Source: Vibrio aquaticus (lineage in GTDB: Bacteria; Pseudomonadota; Gammaproteobacteria; Enterobacterales; Vibrionaceae). From it: DNA of 64,000 bases. Below the pieces are notes generated by a model. It made no database searches, was not told the DNA's origin, and saw only the letters and a program-made list of their open reading frames with translations. Positions 18,129 to 25,777 of the stretch are shown one piece after another (position 1 is the first letter of the stretch; each line of letters opens with the position of its first letter). Where the stretch lies: NCBI RefSeq assembly GCF_003970385.1, contig NZ_RXZH01000001.1:997300-1061299 (forward strand), read 5' to 3'. A program made the position numbers and the translations under genes.

Positions 18129-18156
18129 ATGAATTGGTGAGGCATCACCAATTCAT
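18129..18156 (+). promoter_or_regulatory. Intercistronic stem-loop after siaP2
   Basis: A perfect 12-bp stem (ATGAATTGGTGA with TCACCAATTCAT) and a GGCA tetraloop, without a clean T-run. It is probably a 3' protector or attenuator that makes the binding protein more abundant than the sulfatase downstream. The hairpin after siaP (6356-6377) is analogous. Confidence 0.6.
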
Positions 18157-18182
18157 TATCTTTAATATTTTTGGAAATGGTA

Positions 18183-19862
18183 ATGATGGATAATCTAGAA
18201 GAAAAAAGTGGTTTTAATGCTACTAACGCAGTTACTGAGTATTATAAGAATCTTTCTAAAAAAGACACTCGGCCTAATATTCTTATTTTGATGACCGACC
18301 AACAACGCTACGACACGATCAAAGCGCACGGTTATCCCCATATGTATACACCGAATTTAGATAAATTGGCAGCTATCAGTGAAAACTACACAAACGCTTA
18401 CACTCCAAACCCGATTTGTTGCCCGGCGCGTCATAATTTCATTACAGGGGTAAGTTCTAAATATCATGGTATTGCAGACAATGATTTTGCAGCACGTCTA
18501 TGCCCTGATATCCCTGTTTTTCCTCGTTTGCTCTCCCACTCGGGCTACCAGACAGCTGCTATTGGCAAAATGCATTTTCAACCAATGCGAGAGCACCATG
18601 GCTTTGAACGTTTGAAGTTAATGGAGGAAGTGCCCGAGTATCGTGAAGATGATGATTACGCGATGTTTTTGAAAGAAAACGGGTACGGGAATGTTCTCAA
18701 TATCCATGGCGTACGCAACCTTTTATATATGTTACCCCAACGTAGTGTGTTGCCAAAGCACTTGCATGGCACTAAGTGGGTAGCTGATGAAGGTATTAGC
18801 TTTCTTGAAGAGAACTCAGGTAAACGTCCTTTCTTATTATATTTAAGCTGGATTGCACCACATCCGCCATTTAACGCAGTCGAAGATTACGCTGAAATGT
18901 ATAAGGGCCAAGATATCCCTATGCCAGCTAAATCTGAAACATCATTGTCTGAGCTTTCTGAAGAAAATAAACTCTTAGGTGACTTGCCTACCGATGAATA
19001 TATACGACGCATGCGCGAAGTTTACTACGGGATGATCTCTCATGTGGATGAACATGTTGGTAGAGTTATCGACAAATTAGATGAGATTGGACAGCTAGAT
19101 AACACTATTATTTTCTTCACTACGGACCATGGTGAGATGCTTGGTGACCATGGCTTGTACCAGAAATGGCTGCCATATGATGCTGCGACACGAATTCCAT
19201 TTATGGTTAAATATCCTAAGGGTATCGAGCCAGCTGTTTGTGAAAAAGATCATGTGGACCTTAATGACATCTTCCCGACAGTGCTTGATATTGCCGGTGT
19301 AGATTTTGAACCACCATACCCATTAATGGGCGAATCCTTAATCTCTGAAGATAAGAAGAAGAATCGTGAGATTCAGTACGTTTCTTACTCGCAATCGAAT
19401 CGCCGTTGGTGTTCGTTAACGGACCAAAAGTATAAGTATAATTACTACTATGGTGGTGGGCGTGAGGAGCTGTTTGACTTACGTAATGATCCTCATGAGA
19501 CGACGAACTTACTGGAAAAAAACAGACAGGAATTTGATACGGTCGCTGAGTTTTACCGAAAGGAACTAGTGAAGCAAGAAATTGAACACTGGGATGAAGA
19601 CTATATTGATGATGATGGAACATTTAAAGTACTAAGTGAATACACACCTAATCCAAACCGTAATATCGCAAGACCTCAGTACCCAAAGCATCTTGTCCAC
19701 AGTGATGAAATTTCAGAGCAGAATAACTTTGTTGATGAAGTTATTGAAGCAATGAAGGACGAATCTGTAGTCAAGGCTAAAGAGCTTGATTATAAGGCGT
19801 GGGCAAAGAACTTGGATATATCAGATGATGAGTTAAATAAAGTTCTAATGCTTGGTGAGTAG
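18183..19862 (+). CDS. Cytoplasmic Cys-type sulfatase linked to sialic acid uptake
   Basis: S1-family sulfatase of about 559 residues. The formylglycine motif is C-C-P-A-R at 79-83 (C-x-P-x-R, with Cys79 as the modified residue), preceded by the metal site L-M-T-D-Q-Q-R near 36-42. A later D-H-G-E-M-L-G-D-H-G-L-Y-Q-K supplies metal and sulfate ligands. There is no signal peptide or TM segment, since the N-terminus is acidic and polar. This is unusual, because many bacterial S1 glycan sulfatases are exported. The open frame reaches a TTG at 18171, but TGGA is 7 nt before the ATG at 18183. It is the last gene of the nanA2 operon. The likely substrate is an imported sulfated sugar, perhaps O-sulfated sialic acid, which is inference. 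Confidence 0.9.
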   Translation: MMDNLEEKSGFNATNAVTEYYKNLSKKDTRPNILILMTDQQRYDTIKAHGYPHMYTPNLDKLAAISENYTNAYTPNPICCPARHNFITGVSSKYHGIADNDFAARLCPDIPVFPRLLSHSGYQTAAIGKMHFQPMREHHGFERLKLMEEVPEYREDDDYAMFLKENGYGNVLNIHGVRNLLYMLPQRSVLPKHLHGTKWVADEGISFLEENSGKRPFLLYLSWIAPHPPFNAVEDYAEMYKGQDIPMPAKSETSLSELSEENKLLGDLPTDEYIRRMREVYYGMISHVDEHVGRVIDKLDEIGQLDNTIIFFTTDHGEMLGDHGLYQKWLPYDAATRIPFMVKYPKGIEPAVCEKDHVDLNDIFPTVLDIAGVDFEPPYPLMGESLISEDKKKNREIQYVSYSQSNRRWCSLTDQKYKYNYYYGGGREELFDLRNDPHETTNLLEKNRQEFDTVAEFYRKELVKQEIEHWDEDYIDDDGTFKVLSEYTPNPNRNIARPQYPKHLVHSDEISEQNNFVDEVIEAMKDESVVKAKELDYKAWAKNLDISDDELNKVLMLGE

Positions 19863-19875
19863 TGTTAAATAATTT

Positions 19876-19905
19876 AAAAGCCCAATAATTCTATTGGGCT
19901 TTTTA
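19876..19905 (+). terminator. Intrinsic terminator after sulfatase
   Basis: A 12-bp stem (AAAAGCCCAATA with TATTGGGCTTTT), an ATTC loop and a TTTTTATT tail, 13 nt after the sulfatase stop. It ends the nanA2 operon, so the mutarotase and sialidase need their own promoter. Confidence 0.92.
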
Positions 19906-20005
19906 TTGGGTGATATATGAGAAATGTATTATTAATCATATTGATTGTTCCATTTAGCTTTCTATTTATTTATTCGGTTGTTTGTTTTTGATTGTTAGGT
20001 TAAAT

Positions 20006-21034
20006 ATGATTTTAAATGAGTTTTCTTCCTTGCCATCAGGTTTTAAGAATGGCTTTTCTTCGATTATTAACGATGTTCTTTATATTGGTCTCGGCTCTTT
20101 GGGAGCCCGGTGCTACTCCCTAAATTTGTCTAGAGAAAACGCAACTTGGGAACGATGCATCGACTTTCCATATGGCAACATATCAAACCCAGTATCAGCC
20201 CAATGTGGTAATTCCTTGTGGTTGTTTGGCGGTGTAGTGGATGGTCAGATGAATGAGGTAGTTTACCAATATGATTCAAAGGAAGCGGTTTGGTTGTCCT
20301 ACAATTCCCCTTGCCCGGCAGGTTTGCTAGGTAGTGTGGCACATGCTCAGTCTGATAACGAAGTCATATTTGTTGGAGGCTACAGTAAGCCAGTTTTCGA
20401 CGACTTTAGCCGCCAAATCAGCTTACTAGATCCTGAAGAGAAAGCATTAGCACTACGCGGGTTTCTTTCTCAGCCTATCGAATACTATAACTGGAACCGA
20501 AAAATTTGGAAGTTCAATATTGAATATAAAGCTTGGACGGTTCTTGCAGATAATCCGTATCTTGCTACTTGTGGCTCTGCATCATTCGAAGTTGATGGAG
20601 AGTTATGGGTCTTAGACGGTGAGATAAAGCCTGGATTACGAGTCTCTCAAGTAAATGCATTTAATTTGGTTGGAGGCTGTAATACATCAAGAAGTTTTGA
20701 ATCTATAGCTCGAAGTGATCGTGAACATGAAGGTCTTGCTGGAGCATTTTCTGGTGTGGTTAATGGCCATCCAGTGATTTGTGGCGGGGCTTACTTTATT
20801 GGGAGTCAAGAAAATTATAGGGCTGGGAAACTGTATACACATGAAGGTTTGTCAAAAACTTATTGTTGCAATACATGGGTTTGGACAGAAGAGCGTTGGC
20901 AACAATTAAAAAATCTCCCACTAGGGTTGGCTTATGGTTGCAGTGAAGTGTATCGAGATAAGATGCTGGTCATCGGTGGTGAGAAAAGTGATGGCTCAGC
21001 TTCAAATCAATGCTTTGAGATAGAACTCGAGTAA
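20006..21034 (+). CDS. Kelch-repeat sialic acid mutarotase, NanM-like, no signal peptide
   Basis: About 342 residues of kelch beta-propeller repeats (G-G-V-V, V-G-G-Y and I-G-G-E turns). It contains G-E-I-K-P-G-L-R with Glu206 and Arg212, spaced like Glu209 and Arg215 of E. coli NanM, and E-G-L-A-G-A-F-S-G plus Y-T-H-E-G-L-S-K-T-Y typical of the family. NanM equilibrates the alpha anomer released by sialidase with the beta anomer. E. coli NanM is periplasmic, but the ATG at 20006 (AGG 6 nt upstream) gives a polar N-terminus, and even the TTG at 19982 gives no convincing leader. A cytoplasmic location is likely. Confidence 0.88.
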   Translation: MILNEFSSLPSGFKNGFSSIINDVLYIGLGSLGARCYSLNLSRENATWERCIDFPYGNISNPVSAQCGNSLWLFGGVVDGQMNEVVYQYDSKEAVWLSYNSPCPAGLLGSVAHAQSDNEVIFVGGYSKPVFDDFSRQISLLDPEEKALALRGFLSQPIEYYNWNRKIWKFNIEYKAWTVLADNPYLATCGSASFEVDGELWVLDGEIKPGLRVSQVNAFNLVGGCNTSRSFESIARSDREHEGLAGAFSGVVNGHPVICGGAYFIGSQENYRAGKLYTHEGLSKTYCCNTWVWTEERWQQLKNLPLGLAYGCSEVYRDKMLVIGGEKSDGSASNQCFEIELE

Positions 21035-21057
21035 GTGATAACAAAAAATAGAGTCAT

Positions 21058-21085
21058 GAGTAGTGGTAAGTAATTTTCACTACTC
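21058..21085 (+). promoter_or_regulatory. Stem-loop between mutarotase and sialidase
   Basis: An 8-bp perfect stem (GAGTAGTG with CACTACTC) and a 12-nt loop in the 90-nt gap. There is no T-tract. It could be an intercistronic control element. Confidence 0.4.
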
Positions 21086-21124
21086 AATGAACAAACGTGA
21101 AACAATATATCTAAAGGACTGATA

Positions 21125-22597
21125 ATGAAAATTCTTCTACATCCCCTTGTTATATCCCTTTTTTTTGCTGGACCAGTTTTAGCTGACTCTCCTCCAGAGT
21201 CTCTACAAGTTAATGATCCTAATTTGAGGCTTGACGCAATAGAGAGCCAAGAACTTTATGTGCCTGTTGAGAGTGGCCGTTATCGAACATCAAGTAATCT
21301 ATCTGTGTTCAGTTCTGGTAACCCTGATCAATACCGTCTTCCGTCAATGGTTGCTATTGGAAATGACGAAGTACTTTTCTTTGCTGAAAGGCGACCGATT
21401 GGGGTTGGTGATTTTAGAAAACAAGATATTGTTATGAGAAAGTTGAATCGTGAAACAGGATACTTAGAAGCGGGTAGAGTTATATTGCATAATCAAGACT
21501 TTACTCATAAAAATTACTTATCTAGCCTTATGAACCCGACTACGATATTCGATGAGGCTACGAATACAGTCCACCTGTTTTTTAATTCAGTTTTTCATAC
21601 TCTAACAAATGATATTAAAAAAGTTCAGGCATATCATGTAACTAGTAGCGATGGGGGGACAACATGGTCTGAACCAGCAATGATCTCAGAAGCTATGGGA
21701 GAATGTGAAACATCTTGGGTAGGTCCAGGGCGCGCTGTCATCGTTAACGGACAAGAGCTTACGTCAAGTAGTCGGATTATTGTTCCTATGCGAACTGGTC
21801 ACCTTGAATCCGAAAAATCAAATTCTTGCTCAGAGGTGGATAAGGTTGCTAAGGGTGGTTTTTACTCGATCTTGACAGAAGATGGAGGCCAGTCATGGAG
21901 TCGCGCATACAACACAATTACCACTGGTAGCGATAAAGCCACGTTTGGAGAAGCGCAAATCATTTATCACAGAAATAATGATACTACCTATATGATTAGT
22001 CGCATTGCAGATGGCTCTGCTTATGGCTTTGATGGCTCCGGGCTAGCGTATAGCTTGGATGCTGGGAGTTCATGGAACATAGGCTTTTATCCGAATGCTC
22101 CTTATAAGGATAATGTGAAGGTTGGTCTTACTGGCCGTTTTGTAACACCGACTCAGTCAGGGTTATCTTCAGATGGTGAGAACCTTTATTACACGACATC
22201 GGTCAGTTGGGAAACGGCTGAAAACGATGAAAAGTTGCATCATCGGAAAGAAGCGTGGATACATAAATTTAATCCAAACGACATGTTGAGTGAAACTGAC
22301 TCTCCAGTTGTGCAAGTTCAGCCTATTACCAAATCTGGCTTTGGTAATGTGTCAACGCAATACTTAGGTAATAACCGAATCGGTATTTTGTGGGAAGAGA
22401 TTAAAACTTGGCAGGTAGACAAACGTATTTGGAGTATTTTCTATACAGAACTTGATACGCGAGACTTTCGACCGATACTAGATCCAGCATGGGTAGAAAA
22501 TGGGTTTACCTATCACCCTACCAAAAATGGATCACATCATTTATTGAACCCAGAAATTAATGAAGGTGATAAGAGTGGTGACTGGAATCCTCAGTAA
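21125..22597 (+). CDS. nanH: Exo-alpha-sialidase, secreted
   Basis: 490-residue neuraminidase with a signal peptide (residues 1-20, L-F-F-A-G-P-V-L-A before D-S-P). The arginine of the Y-R-L-P motif (Arg71, a variant of F/Y-R-I-P) begins the catalytic propeller. Three Asp boxes are visible: S-S-D-G-G-T-T-W at 174-181, T-E-D-G-G-Q-S-W at 251-258 and S-L-D-A-G-S-S-W at 310-317. There is no added lectin domain. It releases terminal sialic acids outside the cytoplasm and probably shares a transcript with the kelch mutarotase. Cys163-type pairs (C-E-T-S-W, S-C-S-E) fit export. Linkage preference and tolerance of sulfated sialic acid are unknown. Confidence 0.92.
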   Translation: MKILLHPLVISLFFAGPVLADSPPESLQVNDPNLRLDAIESQELYVPVESGRYRTSSNLSVFSSGNPDQYRLPSMVAIGNDEVLFFAERRPIGVGDFRKQDIVMRKLNRETGYLEAGRVILHNQDFTHKNYLSSLMNPTTIFDEATNTVHLFFNSVFHTLTNDIKKVQAYHVTSSDGGTTWSEPAMISEAMGECETSWVGPGRAVIVNGQELTSSSRIIVPMRTGHLESEKSNSCSEVDKVAKGGFYSILTEDGGQSWSRAYNTITTGSDKATFGEAQIIYHRNNDTTYMISRIADGSAYGFDGSGLAYSLDAGSSWNIGFYPNAPYKDNVKVGLTGRFVTPTQSGLSSDGENLYYTTSVSWETAENDEKLHHRKEAWIHKFNPNDMLSETDSPVVQVQPITKSGFGNVSTQYLGNNRIGILWEEIKTWQVDKRIWSIFYTELDTRDFRPILDPAWVENGFTYHPTKNGSHHLLNPEINEGDKSGDWNPQ

Positions 22598-22698
22598 GCA
22601 AGAGTAATTGCTGACAGCATAGCAAGCAACGGAGCTCCACGAATCAAACCTCATGATGTCCACCCCTATGCATTGTGAGTTTTTTTTAGTGCTCAATC

Positions 22699-23316
22699 TT
22701 ACAGTTGCTTAGCTCTGTACTTTATCAACGCGTCCATGTCTAAAAGCGAAATTTTACGAGTAGATTTATCCAGGATGTTCATCGATTTTAGTTGTTTGCA
22801 TGTTCTCAAGACAGTCGTAATGTCAGTACCACTAAACTCACCTACCTCTCTGTATGTCCACGGATAGTCTGGATATAAGTTGAACAATACATCTAAAGCG
22901 TCCAATACTCTAATTCTTGAGTTAAACGTATTGAACTGCATAATTTTATGCTCAGCCTCTCCTAGCTCAGTACACACCTCTTGAGCTAAATGGTTGAGCA
23001 ACTTAGGGCTAATGGTGCTCAGTTCTTCTATTGACCTTAACTTGATTCTCTTTAGCCGGCTTCCTAACATTGCCTTTGCAGATGAAGGATAATACCCATT
23101 TGCGAAAAGCGTTCTATAGCCAAAGTAAGACCCTGTACCGTATAACCTGAGTAGTCTTTCGTTGCCAACCTCGGACGTTTGATATAAACCAACTAACCCA
23201 GACTCCAAATAGTAAATATCATGTGACTTCTGGCCTGACTGATAGATGACCTGCTTTTTTACTACGTCGATTGGTTCAATGAGATCAATGGGGAGCTTTA
23301 GTTCAGAAATTTCCAT
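22699..23316 (-). CDS. Crp/Fnr-family transcriptional regulator
   Basis: About 205 residues: an N-terminal cyclic-nucleotide-like barrel (Y-L-E-S-G-L-V-G-L-Y and G-S-Y-F-G-Y-R), a dimer helix, and a C-terminal helix-turn-helix (Y-R-E-V-G-E-F-S-G-T-D-I-T-T-V-L-R). The N-terminal cysteine cluster of Fnr is absent, so it is not an iron-sulfur oxygen sensor of that type. An in-frame GTG at 23355 would overlap the maturase gene, while the ATG at 23316 gives the usual family start. It lies just downstream of the maturase gene on the same strand and so probably regulates this sulfur module or responds to it. Confidence 0.8.
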   Translation of the reverse strand: MEISELKLPIDLIEPIDVVKKQVIYQSGQKSHDIYYLESGLVGLYQTSEVGNERLLRLYGTGSYFGYRTLFANGYYPSSAKAMLGSRLKRIKLRSIEELSTISPKLLNHLAQEVCTELGEAEHKIMQFNTFNSRIRVLDALDVLFNLYPDYPWTYREVGEFSGTDITTVLRTCKQLKSMNILDKSTRKISLLDMDALIKYRAKQL

Positions 23317-23336
23317 ATTAATGCCATTTTTCGACT

Positions 23337-24653
23337 TTAGTTTGAGTGACAGCACTTTTTGGATTTACGACCACTTCCGCATGAGCAAGGAGAATTGCGT
23401 CCGATTGATTTTGACGTGATGTCTCCTTCTGATCTTTGGTTTTTCTGTCGCATAAATGTCATAATTTCGGATGCTGGACGCTGTTGGTTTACTAAGAATG
23501 CCATTATTTTCATAGCAGATTCGGTATGCGTAAAGTAATGATGGTATCCAGAGCACAAGTAGTTGTGGTGGGGTAGGCCGTTCGGTGAGTGAGAAAATCT
23601 ATGTTTTGGACATCCTCCAAAACAAGCGAACTTGTATCTACATTGTTTGCAATCGCTATTAAGGTTCGTTGATTTATCCTTCCCAAACTTAATGGCTCGA
23701 GCACTATTGTTCATAGAACTGATATCTTGGATGTGGATGTTTCCTAACTTGTACTCAGGGTATACATAGTGGTCGCATTGGTATAAATCGCCATTCGCTT
23801 CCAAAGCGAAAGAGTGGCCACATTCTTTGGCAAATAAGCAAACACCTGCCGGTTGTCCTAGCCATGAGGCAAGCGTAGAGTCAAAGGTTTGGACAAAAAT
23901 GGTTCCAACATCTTGTTCAACCCATTGGTCAAAAATATCAGTGAGAAATTGCCCATATTCTTTTGGTTTAACTGACCAAGGTGCCATTACTTCATGATCT
24001 TGGTCTGGCCCTGCCAGCGTGATTCTATCGGATAGAGGTTGATTGTCTAACCTCTCCACGATAGGAATAAATTGTAGGTGTGTGGAGCCAAGTTCCTTCA
24101 AAAATTGATAAACTTGCTTTGGTTGTTTGACATTTTTATCATTGACCACGGTTAGCGTATTGAACTTAATACCATAGCTCTTTAGTAATTTAGCCGCTGC
24201 GACAACTTTTTCGTGTGTTGGCTTTTTGGAGCGAGTCACTCGATAATAGTCGTGCGCTTCTTTTGGCCCATCAATCGAGAGTCCAATGAGAAAGTTGTTT
24301 TGTTTGAAAAAATGACACCATTCCTCATCAATGAGAAGGCCATTAGTTTGAAAGCTGTGTGTTATGGTTTTTGCTTGTTTAAACTCTTCACACAGCTCTA
24401 CAACGCGGCGATAAAAATCCAAACCTAATAGCGTTGGCTCTCCTCCTTGCCAAGCGAAGTCGACTTGATTTCCAGGTTGGGCATCAATTTGCTGCTTAAT
24501 ATACTGAACAAGTGTTTCGTCACTCATTTTCCAATGCGCGTTTCGTTCAGGATACAGCTTGTCCTTCTCGAGATAGAAACAATATTCACAGTCGATATTA
24601 CAAATTGAACCAGATGGTTTAGCCATAACGTGGCAACCATATTGACTTTGCAT
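23337..24653 (-). CDS. Anaerobic sulfatase-maturating radical SAM enzyme
   Basis: About 438 residues. The radical SAM cluster motif C-N-I-D-C-E-Y-C (Cys18, 22, 25) lies in the family-typical A-K-P-S-G-S-x-C context, followed by W-Q-G-G-E-P-T-L-L-G. A SPASM region with C-K-Q-C-R-Y-K-F-A-C-F-G-G-C-P holds auxiliary clusters. The tail ends in a SEC-C zinc motif (C-S-C-G-S-G, then K-K-C-C). It converts Cys79 of the nearby sulfatase to formylglycine, probably in the cytoplasm. The open frame extends to 24725, but GAGGA is placed correctly for the ATG at 24653. It is divergent from the TauE/SafE gene. Confidence 0.92.
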   Translation of the reverse strand: MQSQYGCHVMAKPSGSICNIDCEYCFYLEKDKLYPERNAHWKMSDETLVQYIKQQIDAQPGNQVDFAWQGGEPTLLGLDFYRRVVELCEEFKQAKTITHSFQTNGLLIDEEWCHFFKQNNFLIGLSIDGPKEAHDYYRVTRSKKPTHEKVVAAAKLLKSYGIKFNTLTVVNDKNVKQPKQVYQFLKELGSTHLQFIPIVERLDNQPLSDRITLAGPDQDHEVMAPWSVKPKEYGQFLTDIFDQWVEQDVGTIFVQTFDSTLASWLGQPAGVCLFAKECGHSFALEANGDLYQCDHYVYPEYKLGNIHIQDISSMNNSARAIKFGKDKSTNLNSDCKQCRYKFACFGGCPKHRFSHSPNGLPHHNYLCSGYHHYFTHTESAMKIMAFLVNQQRPASEIMTFMRQKNQRSEGDITSKSIGRNSPCSCGSGRKSKKCCHSN

Positions 24654-24798
24654 GCCATTCCTCACAACATCAAATTTCCATATTATGAAGATATATTTCA
24701 TCAGGATGATAATCAATGAAAACATTTATTGCCGCTGCCATAAGTTGATCTACATAGCATTCGATAAGATAAGGCTCCGATAAAATAGGGGTCTTCTG

Positions 24799-25629
24799 AT
24801 GGATGTAATCCAGTTTTTACTAAGCCTTATACAGACAGAGCTTTTCGAAATAAAATTTGTGTTAGGTGCTTTCTTTGGTCTTTGTCTTGGTTTAACTGGG
24901 GTAGGTGGTGGGGTTTTGCTTATTCCAATGTTACAAATTGTTTGCGACATGAACCCTGTGTTAGCCGTGGGTACGGCGAGTCTTATATCTTCATTGGTTA
25001 AGGTTACTGCATCGATGAGTCACATTCGTGCTAAGAACGTGTCTTGGCCTTCGGCTTGTTATTTGTTTGTAGGAGCATTACCTGTATCTATAGGTGTTAC
25101 TCAAGCTGTCGTTTATTTTAATGAGGATCCACTTTACAGTTCTTATATGAATCAAGTTATAAATACGTTAATTATTATAGTAATGATTGGGTCCCTTATC
25201 GCTGTGCTTTGTAAGTATCTTCAGCAGAGAAGGGGAACTGCAGCAGCCCGTATTTTGGTAGACCGTCAACCCTATAGCAACAAGAAAGTGGCGGTTTTAT
25301 CAGGTGTTTTTTGTGGTTCTATTCTTGGTTCTACAGGAGTTGGAGGCGGGGTATTACTACTTCCAGTATTAAATAGTGTGTTAAAAGTCGATATAAAGAA
25401 AGCTATTGGAACATCAGTTGTTTTGGCTTTTTTCCTTTCGATGGTGACTGCACTTGGTTATCTATCGGGAGGGCAAGCAGATGTCCACACCGCGGCTCTG
25501 TTTACTTTAGGGTCATTTCTGGGCATTCCCATTGCTAGCTGGCTTCTTAAGTCATGTTCATCAAATACCATTTACATATTTACACTTAATCTCATCGTTA
25601 TCAGCTTGCTTTTAACACTGTTCGAATGA
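24799..25629 (+). CDS. TauE/SafE-family sulfur oxyanion exporter
   Basis: 276-residue membrane protein with about eight hydrophobic segments arranged as two repeats. Each repeat begins with the family motif (L-T-G-V-G-G-G-V-L-L near residue 33 and S-T-G-V-G-G-G-V-L-L near 176). TauE/SafE proteins are linked to export of sulfite, sulfoacetate or other organosulfur anions. Divergent transcription from the sulfatase maturase suggests removal of sulfate or sulfite produced by desulfation. The exact substrate is inference. Confidence 0.85.
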   Translation: MDVIQFLLSLIQTELFEIKFVLGAFFGLCLGLTGVGGGVLLIPMLQIVCDMNPVLAVGTASLISSLVKVTASMSHIRAKNVSWPSACYLFVGALPVSIGVTQAVVYFNEDPLYSSYMNQVINTLIIIVMIGSLIAVLCKYLQQRRGTAAARILVDRQPYSNKKVAVLSGVFCGSILGSTGVGGGVLLLPVLNSVLKVDIKKAIGTSVVLAFFLSMVTALGYLSGGQADVHTAALFTLGSFLGIPIASWLLKSCSSNTIYIFTLNLIVISLLLTLFE

Positions 25630-25745
25630 TTGAGGATAAACAACGTTCCGTAAAACTATACTCTATACGTCTAGAATTCTAATCGTTACTTCGATGACTT
25701 ATACGCTTAGTGATTAGAATGTTGGTAGCGCTTTTATAACTAAAA

Positions 25746-25770
25746 AGGGAAGCACTGACAGCACTTCCCT
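25746..25770 (-). terminator. Intrinsic terminator after the GGDEF gene
   Basis: Read on the minus strand, AGGGAAG pairs with CTTCCCT, with extra wobble pairs inside, followed by TTTTTAG. It lies 7 nt beyond the diguanylate cyclase stop. Confidence 0.8.
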
Positions 25771-25777
25771 CCATTGA

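Noticed and set aside
22699..23316. Fnr oxygen sensor
   Set aside because: There is no N-terminal cysteine cluster, so only the family-level name is justified.
23316..23355. Longer Crp-like protein starting with GTG at 23355
   Set aside because: It would overlap the maturase end, and the added residues are not part of the Crp fold.
10300..25700. Mobile element or integrated island with att sites
   Set aside because: The A+T shift is real, but no integrase, transposase, tRNA or clear flanking direct repeat is visible.
25676..25720. Inverted repeat ATTCTAATC/GATTAGAAT after the TauE/SafE gene
   Set aside because: It has a large loop and no T-tract, so a terminator call is not supported.
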